Both the position numbers and the translations under genes were made by a program. The notes beneath the pieces are model-generated. The model was given only the letters and a program-made list of their open reading frames with translations, did no database searches and was not told where the DNA came from. From Mugil cephalus (lineage: Eukaryota; Chordata; Actinopteri; Mugiliformes; Mugilidae), in the NCBI RefSeq assembly GCF_022458985.1, contig NC_061789.1, positions 10,608,357-10,672,356 of the forward strand: 64,000 nucleotides of DNA, given 5' to 3'. Of the stretch, positions 48,801 through 59,559 are shown one piece after another (position 1 is the first letter of the stretch; every line of letters begins with the position of its first letter).

Positions 48801-50787
48801 CCTCACACAAAATCCAAAATGTTCTACCAACGCAGAACCCTCCAGCTTCATGCCTTTCCCCACCTCCTCTCTTTCTTCCAGATCAGCCGCATTGAGTACA
48901 TCCACTCCAAGAACTTCATCCACAGGGACGTGAAGCCGGACAACTTCCTCATGGGTCTGGGCAAGAAGGGCAACCTGGTCTACATCATCGACTTCGGCCT
49001 GGCCAAGAAGTACCGCGACGCGCGCACGCACCAGCACATCCCCTACCGCGAGAACAAGAACCTGACCGGCACGGCCCGCTACGCCTCCATCAACACGCAC
49101 CTGGGCATCGGTAAGATCCGGACAGGAAGCGGATCAGCAGCTCGCGTCCCTTTTCGGGCCGATCGCCCTGACCGTCCCCCTCTCTCTCTCTCTCTCTCTG
49201 TGTTCACAGAACAGTCCAGAAGGGACGACTTGGAGTCGCTCGGTTACGTCCTCATGTACTTCAACCTGGGTTCTCTGCCCTGGCAAGGACTCAAAGCCGC
49301 CACCAAGAGACAGAAGTACGAACGCATCAGCGAGAAGAAAATGTCCACGCCCATCGAGGTCCTCTGCAAAGGCTACCCATGTAGGTTCCGGTGCTGCTTT
49401 GCTTTTATTTTGAAACGGTTTCACCGAGTTTTACCGGTTTCACACTAAACTTTTCCCTTTTCCTTTTTCCGCAGCGGAGTTCGCCACCTATCTGAACTTC
49501 TGTCGCTCTCTGCGCTTCGACGATAAGCCCGACTACTCGTACCTCCGCCAGCTCTTCAGGAACCTCTTCCACCGACAGGGATTCTCCTACGACTACGTCT
49601 TCGACTGGAACATGCTCAAATTCGTAAGTTTCCTCGCCACGTGGAGATTATTCCTCGCGTTTGGGTGCGGACACAAACACGCATTCAAAACCGCCAAAGA
49701 AACGTGAGCTTTCGACCGTTAACTGGAGCGACGGGCGTCCCCGCTGACGTCAACGCAGCCGTGAACCCGTGTGACAACATAATCTCTGGTCCAGGGTCCA
49801 CTCGGTCGCTTTTGCTGAGCTTTCCGTCTGCGCGAGAGGTGAAGCGCGGACACGGCGCAACGAAATCTGATGTCGTTCCCCACACTGCCTGAGCTCACGT
49901 TCATGCATTTTTAATTCAAGTTTGCAGAGCGTGTGTAGAAAGGGCCTTTAGCAGTGTGTGTGTGTTTTTTAACCAAAGTCTGCGCTGACTTCAGTCACTG
50001 GTTGATTTAGAGCCTCAGTGACAGTTTTTGTTCGTGCGCGTACGCGAGTGAGAAACCGTCGAGGTAAACAAGAGGAAACGGACAAACAAGAAAACCTTGC
50101 AGAGCCGCATTTTCAAAATAATAAGAGTCGCACAGATGGAAAACACAAGCTTATTATTGCTACAATTCATCAGGCAATCTCACAGTAACATTTGTCATCT
50201 AATGATTAAATCTGGTGACACGGTAACATTTGTCTACATGACTTATAGTCTTTTTTTTTTTCAATATGCATGTTGTCTGCCCCGCGTTCAGCCGTCTGCT
50301 CCCAAGGCAAACTGCATAAAATATGAGACACAAGAACACTGTTGGGCATTTGGAACGTCGTAGCTAAAACATGGATTACAGATTGAGAGGGAGGCCTCGA
50401 TTTTCGGTTTCCGAACAATAAAAAGTCTCCTCACGCAGGTGCTCCGCAAAATTTACAAACGCATTTATTCGGAGTCGACTCAAAGCGAAATCAAAACTTA
50501 ATAAAAAGGAAAAAATGCTTCTACTGTCTTTGAACGCAACCGGATTCAGACGAGTGAGTGAGTGAGTGTGGCCCAAACATATTAAAAGTTAGTGACGGTG
50601 TTTGTTTTTTTCTCAGGGAGCCAACAGGGCCGCGGAGGACGCAGAGAGGGAGCGTCGGGAACGAGAGGAGCGTCTGAGGCACAGCAGGAACCCCGGAGCC
50701 AGGGGCCTGGCCTCGGCCTCGGGAAGAGCCAGGGCAACTCAGGATGTCGCAGCCCCCTCCCCACTGAACCCTGCCTCACACACAGGT

Positions 50788-50825
<38 letters not shown>

Positions 50826-52727
50826 TTGCTATTTCAGGTTTTTCAGGACCGTAACCAGCTGCACTTTGGCTTCTCTACCGACTGTCACAGTTTGACCGGG
50901 TTGCGCCTCTTGGTGTTTCAGGTATGGAGAAGGAGAGGAAGGTGAGCATGCGTCTACACCGCGGAGCGCCGGTCAACATCTCCTCATCAGACCTGACGGG
51001 CCGCCAGGACACATCCCGCATGTCCTCACAGGTAACCAAAACTCTCCGCGAGTAGGAACGACAAAAATGGCACACGCTCTGCAAAGATGTGTTGATGTGT
51101 CTTGCAAAAAGGAAAAAAAAAAAGAAAAGAACAGATGGTGTCTGTTTTGGGACAAAGAACTTCCTCTTTCACTTGGACCAAATGTTTGTTCCCCTTTTTG
51201 TCCCCAGCGTAGCGCACGTTTCTAACTGGGTACATTTTGCTGGTACGATGCAACTTTTTCCCACTGTGCAAAATAAAGCGGGGAAGCAAAGCAGAACTGA
51301 CCACCCCCTTGCACAAGAGCTGTAAAGCTTCCCGGTTTACGTCGTCGCGGTGGAAAAGCAGCTCGTGAATAGAGGAACAGAGGTCGCCCCAGCAGGGCTC
51401 ATGAAGTCCTTTGTTCTCTTCTTTTGTGTGGACGTAAGACTCCACCTAGAGGCCGAAGCGCGGAATAGCACGTTAAAGTCTAAAAAGCACATTTCCTTGT
51501 AGTTTATCTACTAGCAGCTATAGGTCTCGGTTTAAGAGGTTGAAATGTGGAATATATTGAACCGGGGTTTGACGACTCGTTCCTCTGTGCCCTGGTGTGC
51601 AGAGTGCAGCTCATAAATATCCCAAATCCTGTTGAATAATTAAAATAATTTGCATGTGTTAGTATGCGTTGCTTTGACAATATCTTGTGGGTATTTGTAA
51701 CCCAGACAGTTACTGGCGTTGTAATCGAAGAGCTGCCTTCGCCCTTGTTGTGTTAAGAAATGCATAAATAATTACTGAGCTTCAGCCACCACCCAAACAC
51801 ACTTTTGTTTGTGGTGCTGACACTTTGTGGAAGTGATTAATTATTGCTGCTGTTGGATACTAGTCATTCAGGATTGTTGCTTTAGAAATAAGTAGCCGAC
51901 ATCAACAAGGCTGCAAGGCTAGCCGTGGCTAACCACATTTTGTTATATTCGGACAGTGGCTGGCTAGTTTTTCCACCAGCATCCAGTCATCGTCTCTTCA
52001 GGGGTCTGTTCCCATAGAAACAAATTGAAAACATGTCAGAAATAAGTCTTGGGGTGATATGGATGTTTAGACTTAATGTAGCGCTTCTTAATAGCATCTC
52101 TGTTGTAGGGGGGGTAACGATGGAAAGGTCCGAAAAATGAAGCAGCAGAATGAGAACACAGGTTGTTTTTTTGTTTTTTTTTTTAGGGTGACCAGACGTC
52201 CCCGGTTTCTGGGGACAGTCCCCATTTTGAATAGCATGTCCCCCGGCTTTAGCTGTCCCCAATTTTACCCTTTTATGAATGAGGAAAAAAAATTGTTGCG
52301 TGCAGACTACAGTTATTACGGTAGCCAAATATGTAATAAATAAAAATCTATTTTACTAGTAGTGTTGGATTATTCTACAATGTGTACTCATCATCACAGT
52401 AAAATGGTCCATCCTTAGTCAATCTGCTACATTATGTTGTGAATATACTGCATATGTTGTGAAAAAAAAATACCGTAATATCCCGTTGCTATAACCTAGC
52501 AACAGTAACATAGTACGTTGAGACTTTGCAAAGGGAGAGAGACCTCTGGTTGGTGGTCAGCAGACCAGTCATGGGGGTCAATTGTGCTCCAGTTGTGACG
52601 TCATAATCTCATCAATATAAAACACATCAAACATCACATGGACATTAATCTTCATGTCTTTCTCTTTGTCTCTCAGGCTCTGTCCCGAGTCACAGCCAGC
52701 GGCCTCCCGTCTGCAGCCCCCCGGTGA
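36860..52727 (+). CDS. csnk1d: Casein kinase 1 delta
   Basis: Ser/Thr kinase of the CK1 family, acting on clock (PER), Wnt and cytoskeletal substrates. Exons: 36860-36935, 43930-44040, 47673-47821, 48882-49110, 49210-49380, 49475-49623, 50617-50785, 50922-51031, 52677-52727. They total 1215 nt, giving 404 aa. Kinase landmarks: P-loop [12 protein letters not shown] (15-26), Lys38 in VAIKLE, catalytic loop [16 protein letters not shown], and the basic TKRQKYERI segment tied to nuclear/centrosomal targeting. The tail after about residue 295 is the regulatory region ([39 protein letters not shown]) and ends SGLPSAAPR. The kinase domain is nearly identical to the human protein as I recall it. The tail lacks about nine residues found in human between SHT and GME. 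CK1 epsilon is excluded by the tail. Teleosts have a and b copies; I cannot assign which. Confidence 0.96.
39684..39718. repeat. (AGG)n microsatellite
   Basis: Eleven to twelve tandem AGG units in csnk1d intron 1. Confidence 0.95.
42040..42070. repeat. (CA)n microsatellite
   Basis: Imperfect CA/CG dinucleotide tract in csnk1d intron 1. Confidence 0.9.
43359..43383. repeat. (TG)n microsatellite
   Basis: Twelve TG units in csnk1d intron 1, about 550 bp before exon 2. Confidence 0.95.
44655..45028 (+). repeat. Dispersed 'tatcgtgatac' repeat, copy 2
   Basis: Longer relative of 28359-28653, with the same order of shared words and the same end ('cgtgaagtccttgccagtac'). It has extra sequence at about 44725-44835. 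csnk1d intron 2. Confidence 0.8.
46506..46643 (-). repeat. Dispersed repeat, copy 2 (inverted partner at 16054-16191)
   Basis: Equal in length (138 bp) to the coil intron copy and similar to its reverse complement end to end. csnk1d intron 2. Confidence 0.7.
46887..47004. repeat. Direct duplicate, copy A
   Basis: About 118 bp nearly identical to 48102-48220. Shared words include 'gtggttttagctacttaacc' and 'ctgcatctgtttttgttgtc'; I count roughly half a dozen differences. The two copies flank csnk1d exon 3. Confidence 0.85.
47371..47495. mobile_element. Tc1/mariner-like fragment (5' part)
   Basis: Contains 'caaccacaacgttaaaacc' and 'acaatgttctcctgggaaac', matching the terminal and internal parts of the same family as 59105-59559. 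Truncated. csnk1d intron 2, about 180 bp before exon 3. Confidence 0.6.
48102..48220. repeat. Direct duplicate, copy B
   Basis: Partner of 46887-47004, in the same orientation. Lies in csnk1d intron 3. Confidence 0.85.
50791..50823. repeat. (CA)n microsatellite next to a splice donor
   Basis: Sixteen CA units starting six bases after the csnk1d exon 7 donor, which is itself the weak-looking 'gtctgc'. Confidence 0.95.
52194..52262. repeat. Second copy of the 'tagggtgaccagacgtcc' repeat
   Basis: Starts TAGGGTGACCAGACGTCC and continues 'ccggtttctggggacagt', fitting the hAT-type vertebrate repeat better than the copy at 24559. Intron 8 of csnk1d. Confidence 0.65.
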
Positions 52728-55375
52728 AACCCTCCCCTCCACCTCTGCACCACGGAGGCCTCAGCATTTGCCACCTGCAGTGCACACACACATACACACA
52801 CACAGACACACACAAACACACACTCTTTCTCTCACCCACACACGCACACTCACACATATGAACTTTCAAACGGACTCTACCAACTAATGCACAAGAGTCC
52901 GGCTGAGCTCCTGTTTACGTGACCGAGGACGAGGTGCACAGCCGGGAGAGTGTTTGTGTGTGTGCGAGAAAGAGATGCAGAGATGGAGAGAGAGAGGTGG
53001 GCAGGTGGAGTACAGTTTGGTTGCCTTAACAACCACTTTGGCAAAGTAGCAGCCACAGCATCCCTTCTTCCCCCCTCCTCCTCCTCCTCCTCCTCCTCCC
53101 CCCTTTCCCACAGAAGACGTGGAAGCACCTCCTTACTGTCGACGAAGCCATGGATTCACTGTTCTCTTGGCATCTTCTGCTCATTTTTATTTTTTTTTTC
53201 GACTTTTGATTTTACTTGTTTTTAATCTTTAGCATTAAAACGTCTCCGACACCAGCCGCCGCTCAGACTTCACGAGGGTCTGAAAACGGAGACCAAACGA
53301 GTGGTTGAACGGTGGGATTTATTTTTAAGTGCAGAAGCGAGATTGCCATCGCGGCGGTCGTTAGAGGCCAGTGCCTGAACTCTGTTTCGTGTCCTGAACG
53401 ATGCTGTAAAATCCCACGAGTCAGCATTTTATCTGATTTTTTTTTTTTTTTTTTTTTTAAGTTGTTGCAGGTTTAAATTTAAAGCTATGATAAACCCCCT
53501 TGGTTTGTTGTGAAATGGGACGGGACAAAAGGCCTTTTAAATGTTCCTCTATTTTTATTTTCGTTTTTTTGACATTGTCCTCCTCAGGTGGAACGGGACG
53601 TTGTTGGAAAAATCCCAAAACACACAAAAAAAAAAAACAAAAAAAAAAAACACGCAGCACATTTTGTTTCCGTCTTCAGGTCGTGACTGCAGTGGGGGAA
53701 AAAGCTGTGAATGGAACAGTGAAATATTCTGGGGTGGGGTGGGGTGGAAGGGGGGGGGGGTCAATCTGTCCACACTGAATGGATGAGATGTCATTTTTTT
53801 TTTTGTTTTTTGTTTTTAAACCCGGTGCATAGTGATGTGGTTTCTGTGTGTGTGTGTGTTTGTGTGGTTCTGTCTTAGGGATATACGAGCTCAAACGGGT
53901 GGGGGATGAACTTGTTGAGGGATTTTTCTTTTCTTTTCTTTTTTACTCCTTTGCCTCCTCAACCTCCCTCTACATAGTCTGCCTCCATTTTTTTTTTTTT
54001 TTTTTTAAACCATTTTCTCTTTCATTTATCACTCGATACTGACTAAATTATCTTCGTGTTGCAGCCTGCCCGTCTGGACTCAGCTCTGTAGCGCACAACA
54101 CACAAAAATCACCCTCACAAGACCTTACGTAATGTAGTGAGTGTGAGTCTGCGTTGTGCAACCCGCGTGACAGCGGACACTTTTTTGTACATTTTCTGGA
54201 TTAAATTCCCAGAATCCAGTACACAGTATGTGCCATTACGCAGCATTTTACAACACGGTTATATGACAATTTCAGCAGACGTGTTAAAGGGGCATTTCAT
54301 CATTCTTCTAGCAAAATACGTTGCTGAGTTGCATTATGGGACTTGTAGGATGTAATGTTTTTTGGTCCTGACCCTATGTTCTTGCAGCTTGTATTGTGTA
54401 GCCTTCGTTATCTGCAAGTGCCACAACGTTTTGGGAACTAAACTCCTGGGCTTGCCCCTTTAATATTCAGACCAATGAGTTAAAGTGCCGTAAATAGCTA
54501 CGAGCTGTCGTAAATTTCTGGGTTAATGTTCCAGAAAAAAACGAGCGGGCCACACAAACACAAATGTGAGTGTTCTTGGAGAAAAATGGGACCGGTTTGG
54601 TTTAAAATCTGGCTACGCGGAAGCAAAGGAGGTTTTTTTTCTTATTTATTTTTATTTTATTTTTTCGGAGAGCCGTGGGCCGAGCGGCGTCATGAGGAAG
54701 GGGGCGAGCCCCCTCACGCGGCTCTTCCTCTGTGACTTTAAAGTAGAAACTTCTCGATGTGATAGACTGATTGCAAAGTATTGTAGGCCATTTTTCTGTA
54801 GTTTAAAAACGGGGGATGGGGTCGTAGTGGTAATTTGTACATGTTTATTCTGTTGTTGTGTGTAGGATGTGTCAGCTCTGCGTCCGCACGAGCCGCCGTA
54901 CTTTGTTTTTTTTTTGTTTGTTTTTTTTTCAGGCGATCGCGTCGGAGTGTAGAGGGACTGGGGATGCCTCACTCCATTAGAGATTTTTTCTAAATATTCT
55001 TCGCCTGTGGGCTTGAAAAACCTTAAAAAATAATAATAATACTGATGGATTAACTTGTTTGTCTCACTGATGATGGCTATGATAAATGCAAGTACACTTT
55101 ACATGGGATAGGATTTATTATTTTTTATTACTATTTTTTTCAGCCTCACTTTTTTTCTTTTTTTAATTTTATTTTATTTTTTTTGTCCCCTCCTGTCCGA
55201 TTTTTGCTTTTAACTGCGCAGTGGAGATGATTGCTCGTGTCCCACAATGCATCTGGACTCATGGGGAATCTTTTGTCTTTCCACTCCCACCTTAAGACTT
55301 TTGCTCCTCGTTTGTAATGCCACTGTATTTGTGTATTTTAAAATTGTGTAAATAAATTAATAAGTACTTGTATGT
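52728..55375 (+). other. csnk1d 3'UTR
   Basis: About 2.6 kb of U-rich sequence after the stop codon, with (CA)n at about 52783-52830, a (CCT)n tract near 53073-53099 and many poly-T runs. It ends at AATAAA (55351-55356). No competing gene is present, and the length fits a long regulatory 3'UTR. The end point is inferred from the signal only. Confidence 0.55.
55351..55356 (+). terminator. Likely csnk1d polyadenylation signal
   Basis: AATAAA in 'gtgtaaataaattaataag', followed by a GT/T-rich stretch ('tgtatgtgttggttttt') as expected downstream of a cleavage site. Confidence 0.55.
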
Positions 55376-56198
55376 GTTGGTTTTTATTGACTGGATTAAG
55401 AGTTTTTTTCTGTACCCACCATTTTCTTTTATAATGCTAAAACAGAAGGCTAAACAATTATTTTCTATGGTGCAACGTAAGCATTTTTGCAGAAAGCTGT
55501 TCCTCACAACAGCTGCCATCTTTCATTTGTCACAGACTCTGCGTCAGTGTGTTTGCATGCTTACGTTAGCTTTCAGTTAAAGCTATGACTGGTGGAGGAC
55601 TCATAATCCTCATTCAGAGGGGATTAATATTACAAAAGCAGATTAGATCCGCACAGTTCTTGATAGACTCTAATGAGCTCAGTTAACATTTAACAATCTT
55701 TGAGGAGGACAGTGTTTTTGTCTATTTTGCTTTCTGTTATTGTTTTTGTTTATTTCCACATAAATTTCTAGCCTGCTGCAGCTTTAATGTCATCAAATAA
55801 TCCACTATGTTTAAATTTCTAACTCTCCCATGCTGCAGTAACATAATCTAACCACTAGGCAGCGCTATAAGTCAACCTACACGCTCCTGCTGCTGCACAG
55901 CTATGACAGTTACACAACAGGTCAACCTGCTCCTCCATGCAGGATGTGCAGAGGAGCACACATCCAGGATGAGAATATCCGCCACAGTGAAAACTCACGA
56001 GCCAAAGAGAAAGATGGTTTTACCATTATAGTGTTATTTATCAAGCATGTTTGTGTGTGAGTGGTGCCGTTCAAACAAAATGTGCTCATCCATTATCAAA
56101 CAGCCGAAGTGTTATTCCAGAGGGAAATGCCTGCATTAGAGGGTGCAGGGGTGAGACCAGGGGTAAAGTGGGGCAGAGAGGGAGGGCGGGGGGTGAGT

Positions 56199-56206
56199 TG
56201 ACGTCA
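56199..56206. promoter_or_regulatory. CRE palindrome in a GC-rich patch
   Basis: TGACGTCA, the full CREB/ATF palindrome, followed by AACCACA a few bases on. The patch 56150-56245 stands out in base composition from its AT-rich surroundings. Possible distal enhancer; motif evidence only. Confidence 0.35.
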
Positions 56207-57950
56207 GCAAACCACACAGTCTGGCCCCCAGCAGCAGCAGCACCACTGTTTATTTATTCCCTCATTATTAACACTCTGTCAGTCAGCACATTACAGAGAG
56301 GAGCTGAAACAAAGCGACACGCCTCCGAGTGCAGCATATACCGAGATGTAACTGAATGATATCTACGTAATAGAAAATAGTGGACGCACATTAGTGTTTT
56401 ACAAAGCCTGGACCAAGGTGTTCTGATCATGGGTGTTCATTCAGAGAGAAGGAAGCTTGAGGAGGGGGTAGAGTGTCGGGAGGGGGAAAGCAGTCAGAGC
56501 AACGGAGCGTAACACAAGAAGACAGCTGCCAATCACTTAGACCCTTAAAGCTGCACTTGGTCAATGTGATTTGTCAAATGACTGATTGTTTTTTCTGGAA
56601 GTTTAATGTTCTGCTTTCTTCCTTTGGAACTTGTGGAAGATGGAAATGCAGTTCACAAATGACAAAACTACAACATACACATACAAGTGTGGATTAGGGT
56701 TATTTACGACCACTATATTTTGTGTGTGTGTGAAGTCAATAGCCTTCAAATGTATTGTTCCACCATGGAGATGTTGATGTGAGTATTCCCAATATTGAGA
56801 TTTTTATGTTTATTTTTTAGTAGAATATCCCAACATCACATTTCCAAAGTTAGTGCACTTTTATCTATTTATAGTTTGATCTGCACCAATATGACAAATC
56901 TAAGAGAGTAATTAGAGTTAATGAAAGTTTCATGGGTGGAAATACGTAACATAAAGTCATAAAGTGTGGAAGAGTTTGATATTTGTCTTAAAAAATGTAG
57001 GTTTGAGTCCTGACAATACAACTGTTCCGGCCTCGGTTCCTTAAGCTTTCAGTGTTTGTGTGTTTGTGGAGTTAATTTCTGCATTTTCATACACTTTTCA
57101 AATGATTATGCATTCAGATCTAGAAGAAAATCTTAAATTACACCTGATTAATCACTATAAACTGATCTAAAATGCCTTTGAGAAACCAGCTCCTCTCATA
57201 TGCTGGAGGAAATGTCAGATATATATTGAACAAGCATTAGACTATATTTAAAAATTTAAAAAATACAATTATCTGAACACAAATTCATTCTTGCAACATA
57301 TCTGCAGCAAATGTGAATTATTACTTCTGTTAGTTGCTGTTCTGTTAGTTGGGAAATATGGTATTTTAAATATGCACGTCCTCTAACATTGTGAAAACAC
57401 TGCTGTATCATTGTGGCAGGGTCTAAGCTGGGAATCAGTCTCCGTCTCACCTCCAGTCTGCCTACGATAAACAGCAAAAGGCCAAAAATAGCAGAGTAGC
57501 CTGTCATTGGTCCCAGCTGCGTGGAGGCGCCGGTGGAGAGGCATTAGGACCGAGCAGAGTGAGGCCGGGCCTCTCCGTGACTGCTGAAGGTCTGCGGCAG
57601 ACGTGCAGAGAGAAACGCAGCTCTAATCTTGGGTCTGAATCGGTTTCCCCGAAGGGAGATGCGTTTCTCCCACCCAGACGGACGCGCGTTCAGAGCAAAG
57701 AAGTGAAATGTTGAAATGTTTTTGCTAGGAGGTTGACTGAAACAGTCACAATAATCGCATAATAATTCCACTGTTTGTGGTGAATTTGTTGGTATGCTTT
57801 TGATTTCAGGGCAATTGTTGTCTTTTTTGCACGAATACGTTGTATTTTATAATCAAAATTCACATTTTCCCACAGATTTTAACTGAGTGTAAATTCCACA
57901 GCCTTCAGAATATTTATGAAGTCCAGATTTAGATAAAGGGAACTGGTTCT

Positions 57951-58310
57951 GAGAGGGAACGACGCCATCATGATGTGTTCCTCTGTGTAAGTTACACAGT
58001 AAACTGAGGGAACTTATCAGACTGTGATGGGGAAGTTCACAACTTCACAGCATATGTTCCCTCTCATTACAAGGCACACGTTTAGACTGAGGGAACGGAT
58101 TCCGATGGTGAAGTTCTCGGCCATCACAATGTGTTCCCTTGTATAAATCACACATTAAACTGAGGGAACAGATTCTGATGGTGAAGTTTCTAGCTACCAC
58201 ACGTGTTCCCCCTGTTATAAGGTACATATTTACACTGAGGGAACGGACTGTGATAGTGAAGTTCTCAACTGTCACAGTGTCCTCTCTGTCATACGATACA
58301 GATTTAAACT
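57951..58310. repeat. Tandem minisatellite of hairpin-forming units
   Basis: Five copies of GAGGGAAC begin at 57953, 58005, 58089, 58162 and 58237. The last four units are 73-84 bp and the first is shorter. Each unit pairs GAGGGAAC with a downstream GTTCCCTC-like word and has an inner 'gatggtgaagttc...ccatcac' or similar inverted match, then a linker like 'aaggcacacgtttagact'. Copies differ by point changes and small indels, so the array is old. It ends about 60 bp before a CpG-rich promoter candidate. Confidence 0.8.
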
Positions 58311-58369
58311 AAGTGCTATATAAATAAAGCTGAGTTGAGTAACAATTTTGGACTTTGTGGTTCTCCTTA

Positions 58370-58537
58370 CAATCTCCGTGTTACGAGCAAAGCCTCACGT
58401 GAGCGAGCGTCGCTACGAACGCGCGTTCACAGCGCTACTTTTGGCGAGGAGGGGGGGGGGCAACACCGGTGCTGAGGCAGGAGGCTGGAGGCAGGAGGCA
58501 GGAGGCAGGAGGGACCGGTCTCTGCAGCATCTCCCCG
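58370..58537 (+). promoter_or_regulatory. Candidate slc16a3 promoter and untranslated first exon
   Basis: CpG-rich stretch (continuing to about 58780) with TCACGTGAG (58395-58403). This contains an ACGTG hypoxia-response core; mammalian MCT4 is a known HIF-1 target. It is followed by a GGAGGCA triplication and a consensus donor: exon ending at 58537, then GTAAGA. The matching acceptor before the coding start is at 61855. This would give an untranslated exon and a 3.3-kb intron. Inferred; no transcript evidence. Confidence 0.45.
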
Positions 58538-58879
58538 GTAAGACGCTCCACAGTTTCTGAGCAATTTCCGTCCGCATTTTAAAAACGTGCTTGGAGGTGT
58601 AGCGCCAATGCGGCAGAAACGCGCCCGGAGCCGCGGCGACACGCGAATATTAATAGCCACATTTTTATACACGGGACCGGGGGTATTCGTCATACCTCGT
58701 GATTCGCCGTTTCTGATGCGTTTAGCTCACGCGATGCCATCCCGCCTGCGCGTCGTGACATGTAAATAAATGTGCGGTACGGGGCAGACTGAGAGATGTA
58801 AACGCTGGTGAGTTATGTGGAGTGACGTGTTTGCTGTCTCAGTCTTTTAAAATAGTCTTTTAAATTTATTAGTTATTTA

Positions 58880-58921
58880 TTAAATTAAATTAAATTAAAT
58901 TCAATTAAATTAAATTAAATA
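58880..58921. repeat. (TTAAA)n microsatellite
   Basis: About eight pentanucleotide units with one interruption ('ttcaa'). Confidence 0.9.
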
Positions 58922-59104
58922 GAGGTGATAGAAAGTTGAAAAACTTTCTCATGTCATGGTGATTACACTTAACATTTTTCTTTTAATTATTATTATTTAA
59001 CTATTTCACTTCTTAACACCCACATGGATTTTTAAATACCCCTTTAAAACTCGATATACCATCACTATTTAAGTATTAAATCCCTATTCATTCTGAGTAC
59101 TATA

Positions 59105-59559
59105 CACCGATCGGCCACAACATTAAAACCACTGACAGGAGAAGCAAATAACGTTGGCTATCTTCATGACCTAACTTCATGTACCACTCACCTAGACCAG
59201 ACCAGACACATCCACCCACACCATAGCAATGACACTCCTTGATGACAGCAGCCGCCCCCAGCAGGGTGCAGCCTGACACAGGCGAGCTCATAAAAACAGT
59301 TTAGGAACAACTCAGAAAAACAGCACAAGGTGTTGACCCGGCGTCCAAATTCATCAAATCCCAAACTGATCAAGTGTCTGTGGGATCCCCTGGGACGAGC
59401 TTGATCCACAGACGTCCATTAACGGCTAACGTTATGTTACCAAACACCACAGGACATCTTCAGAAGGCCGTTCTCTGATGAGTCACGACTGTTTTGGAGG
59501 CGCAAGGGAGACATACACGATATTAGGAGGGTGGTCATAATGTTAAGCCTGATCTGTGT
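59105..59559. mobile_element. Decayed Tc1/mariner transposon
   Basis: Left end CACCGATCGGCCACAACATT follows TATA; right end 'gtggtcataatgttaagcc' then 'tgatctgtg'. The two are inverted repeats with several mismatches. Interior words 'ggtgttgacccggcgtcc' and 'gtgtctgtgggatcccctgg' resemble the C-terminal transposase coding part of the family (HLWD-type motif), but stops and indels break it. Lies in the presumed first intron of slc16a3. Confidence 0.7.

Larger units (their letters stand above)
55376..58369. other. csnk1d / slc16a3 intergenic region
   Basis: Three kilobases with no supported gene. It holds a CTCF-like word CCACTAGGCAGCGC (55852-55865), a GC-rich island with a perfect CRE (56199-56206) next to a RUNX-type AACCACA, and the tandem hairpin array at 57951-58310. 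The rest is AT-rich. Confidence 0.5.

Noticed and set aside
51026-51445. 139-codon minus-strand frame overlapping csnk1d exon 8
   Set aside because: Its end is antisense to the exon and the remainder is intronic with a poly-T-derived Phe run.
57951-58310. Hairpin array considered as a CRISPR array or coding repeat
   Set aside because: Whole units, including linkers, are repeated and diverged. There are no unique spacers, and the open frame across it (58045-58275, minus) only mirrors the repeat.
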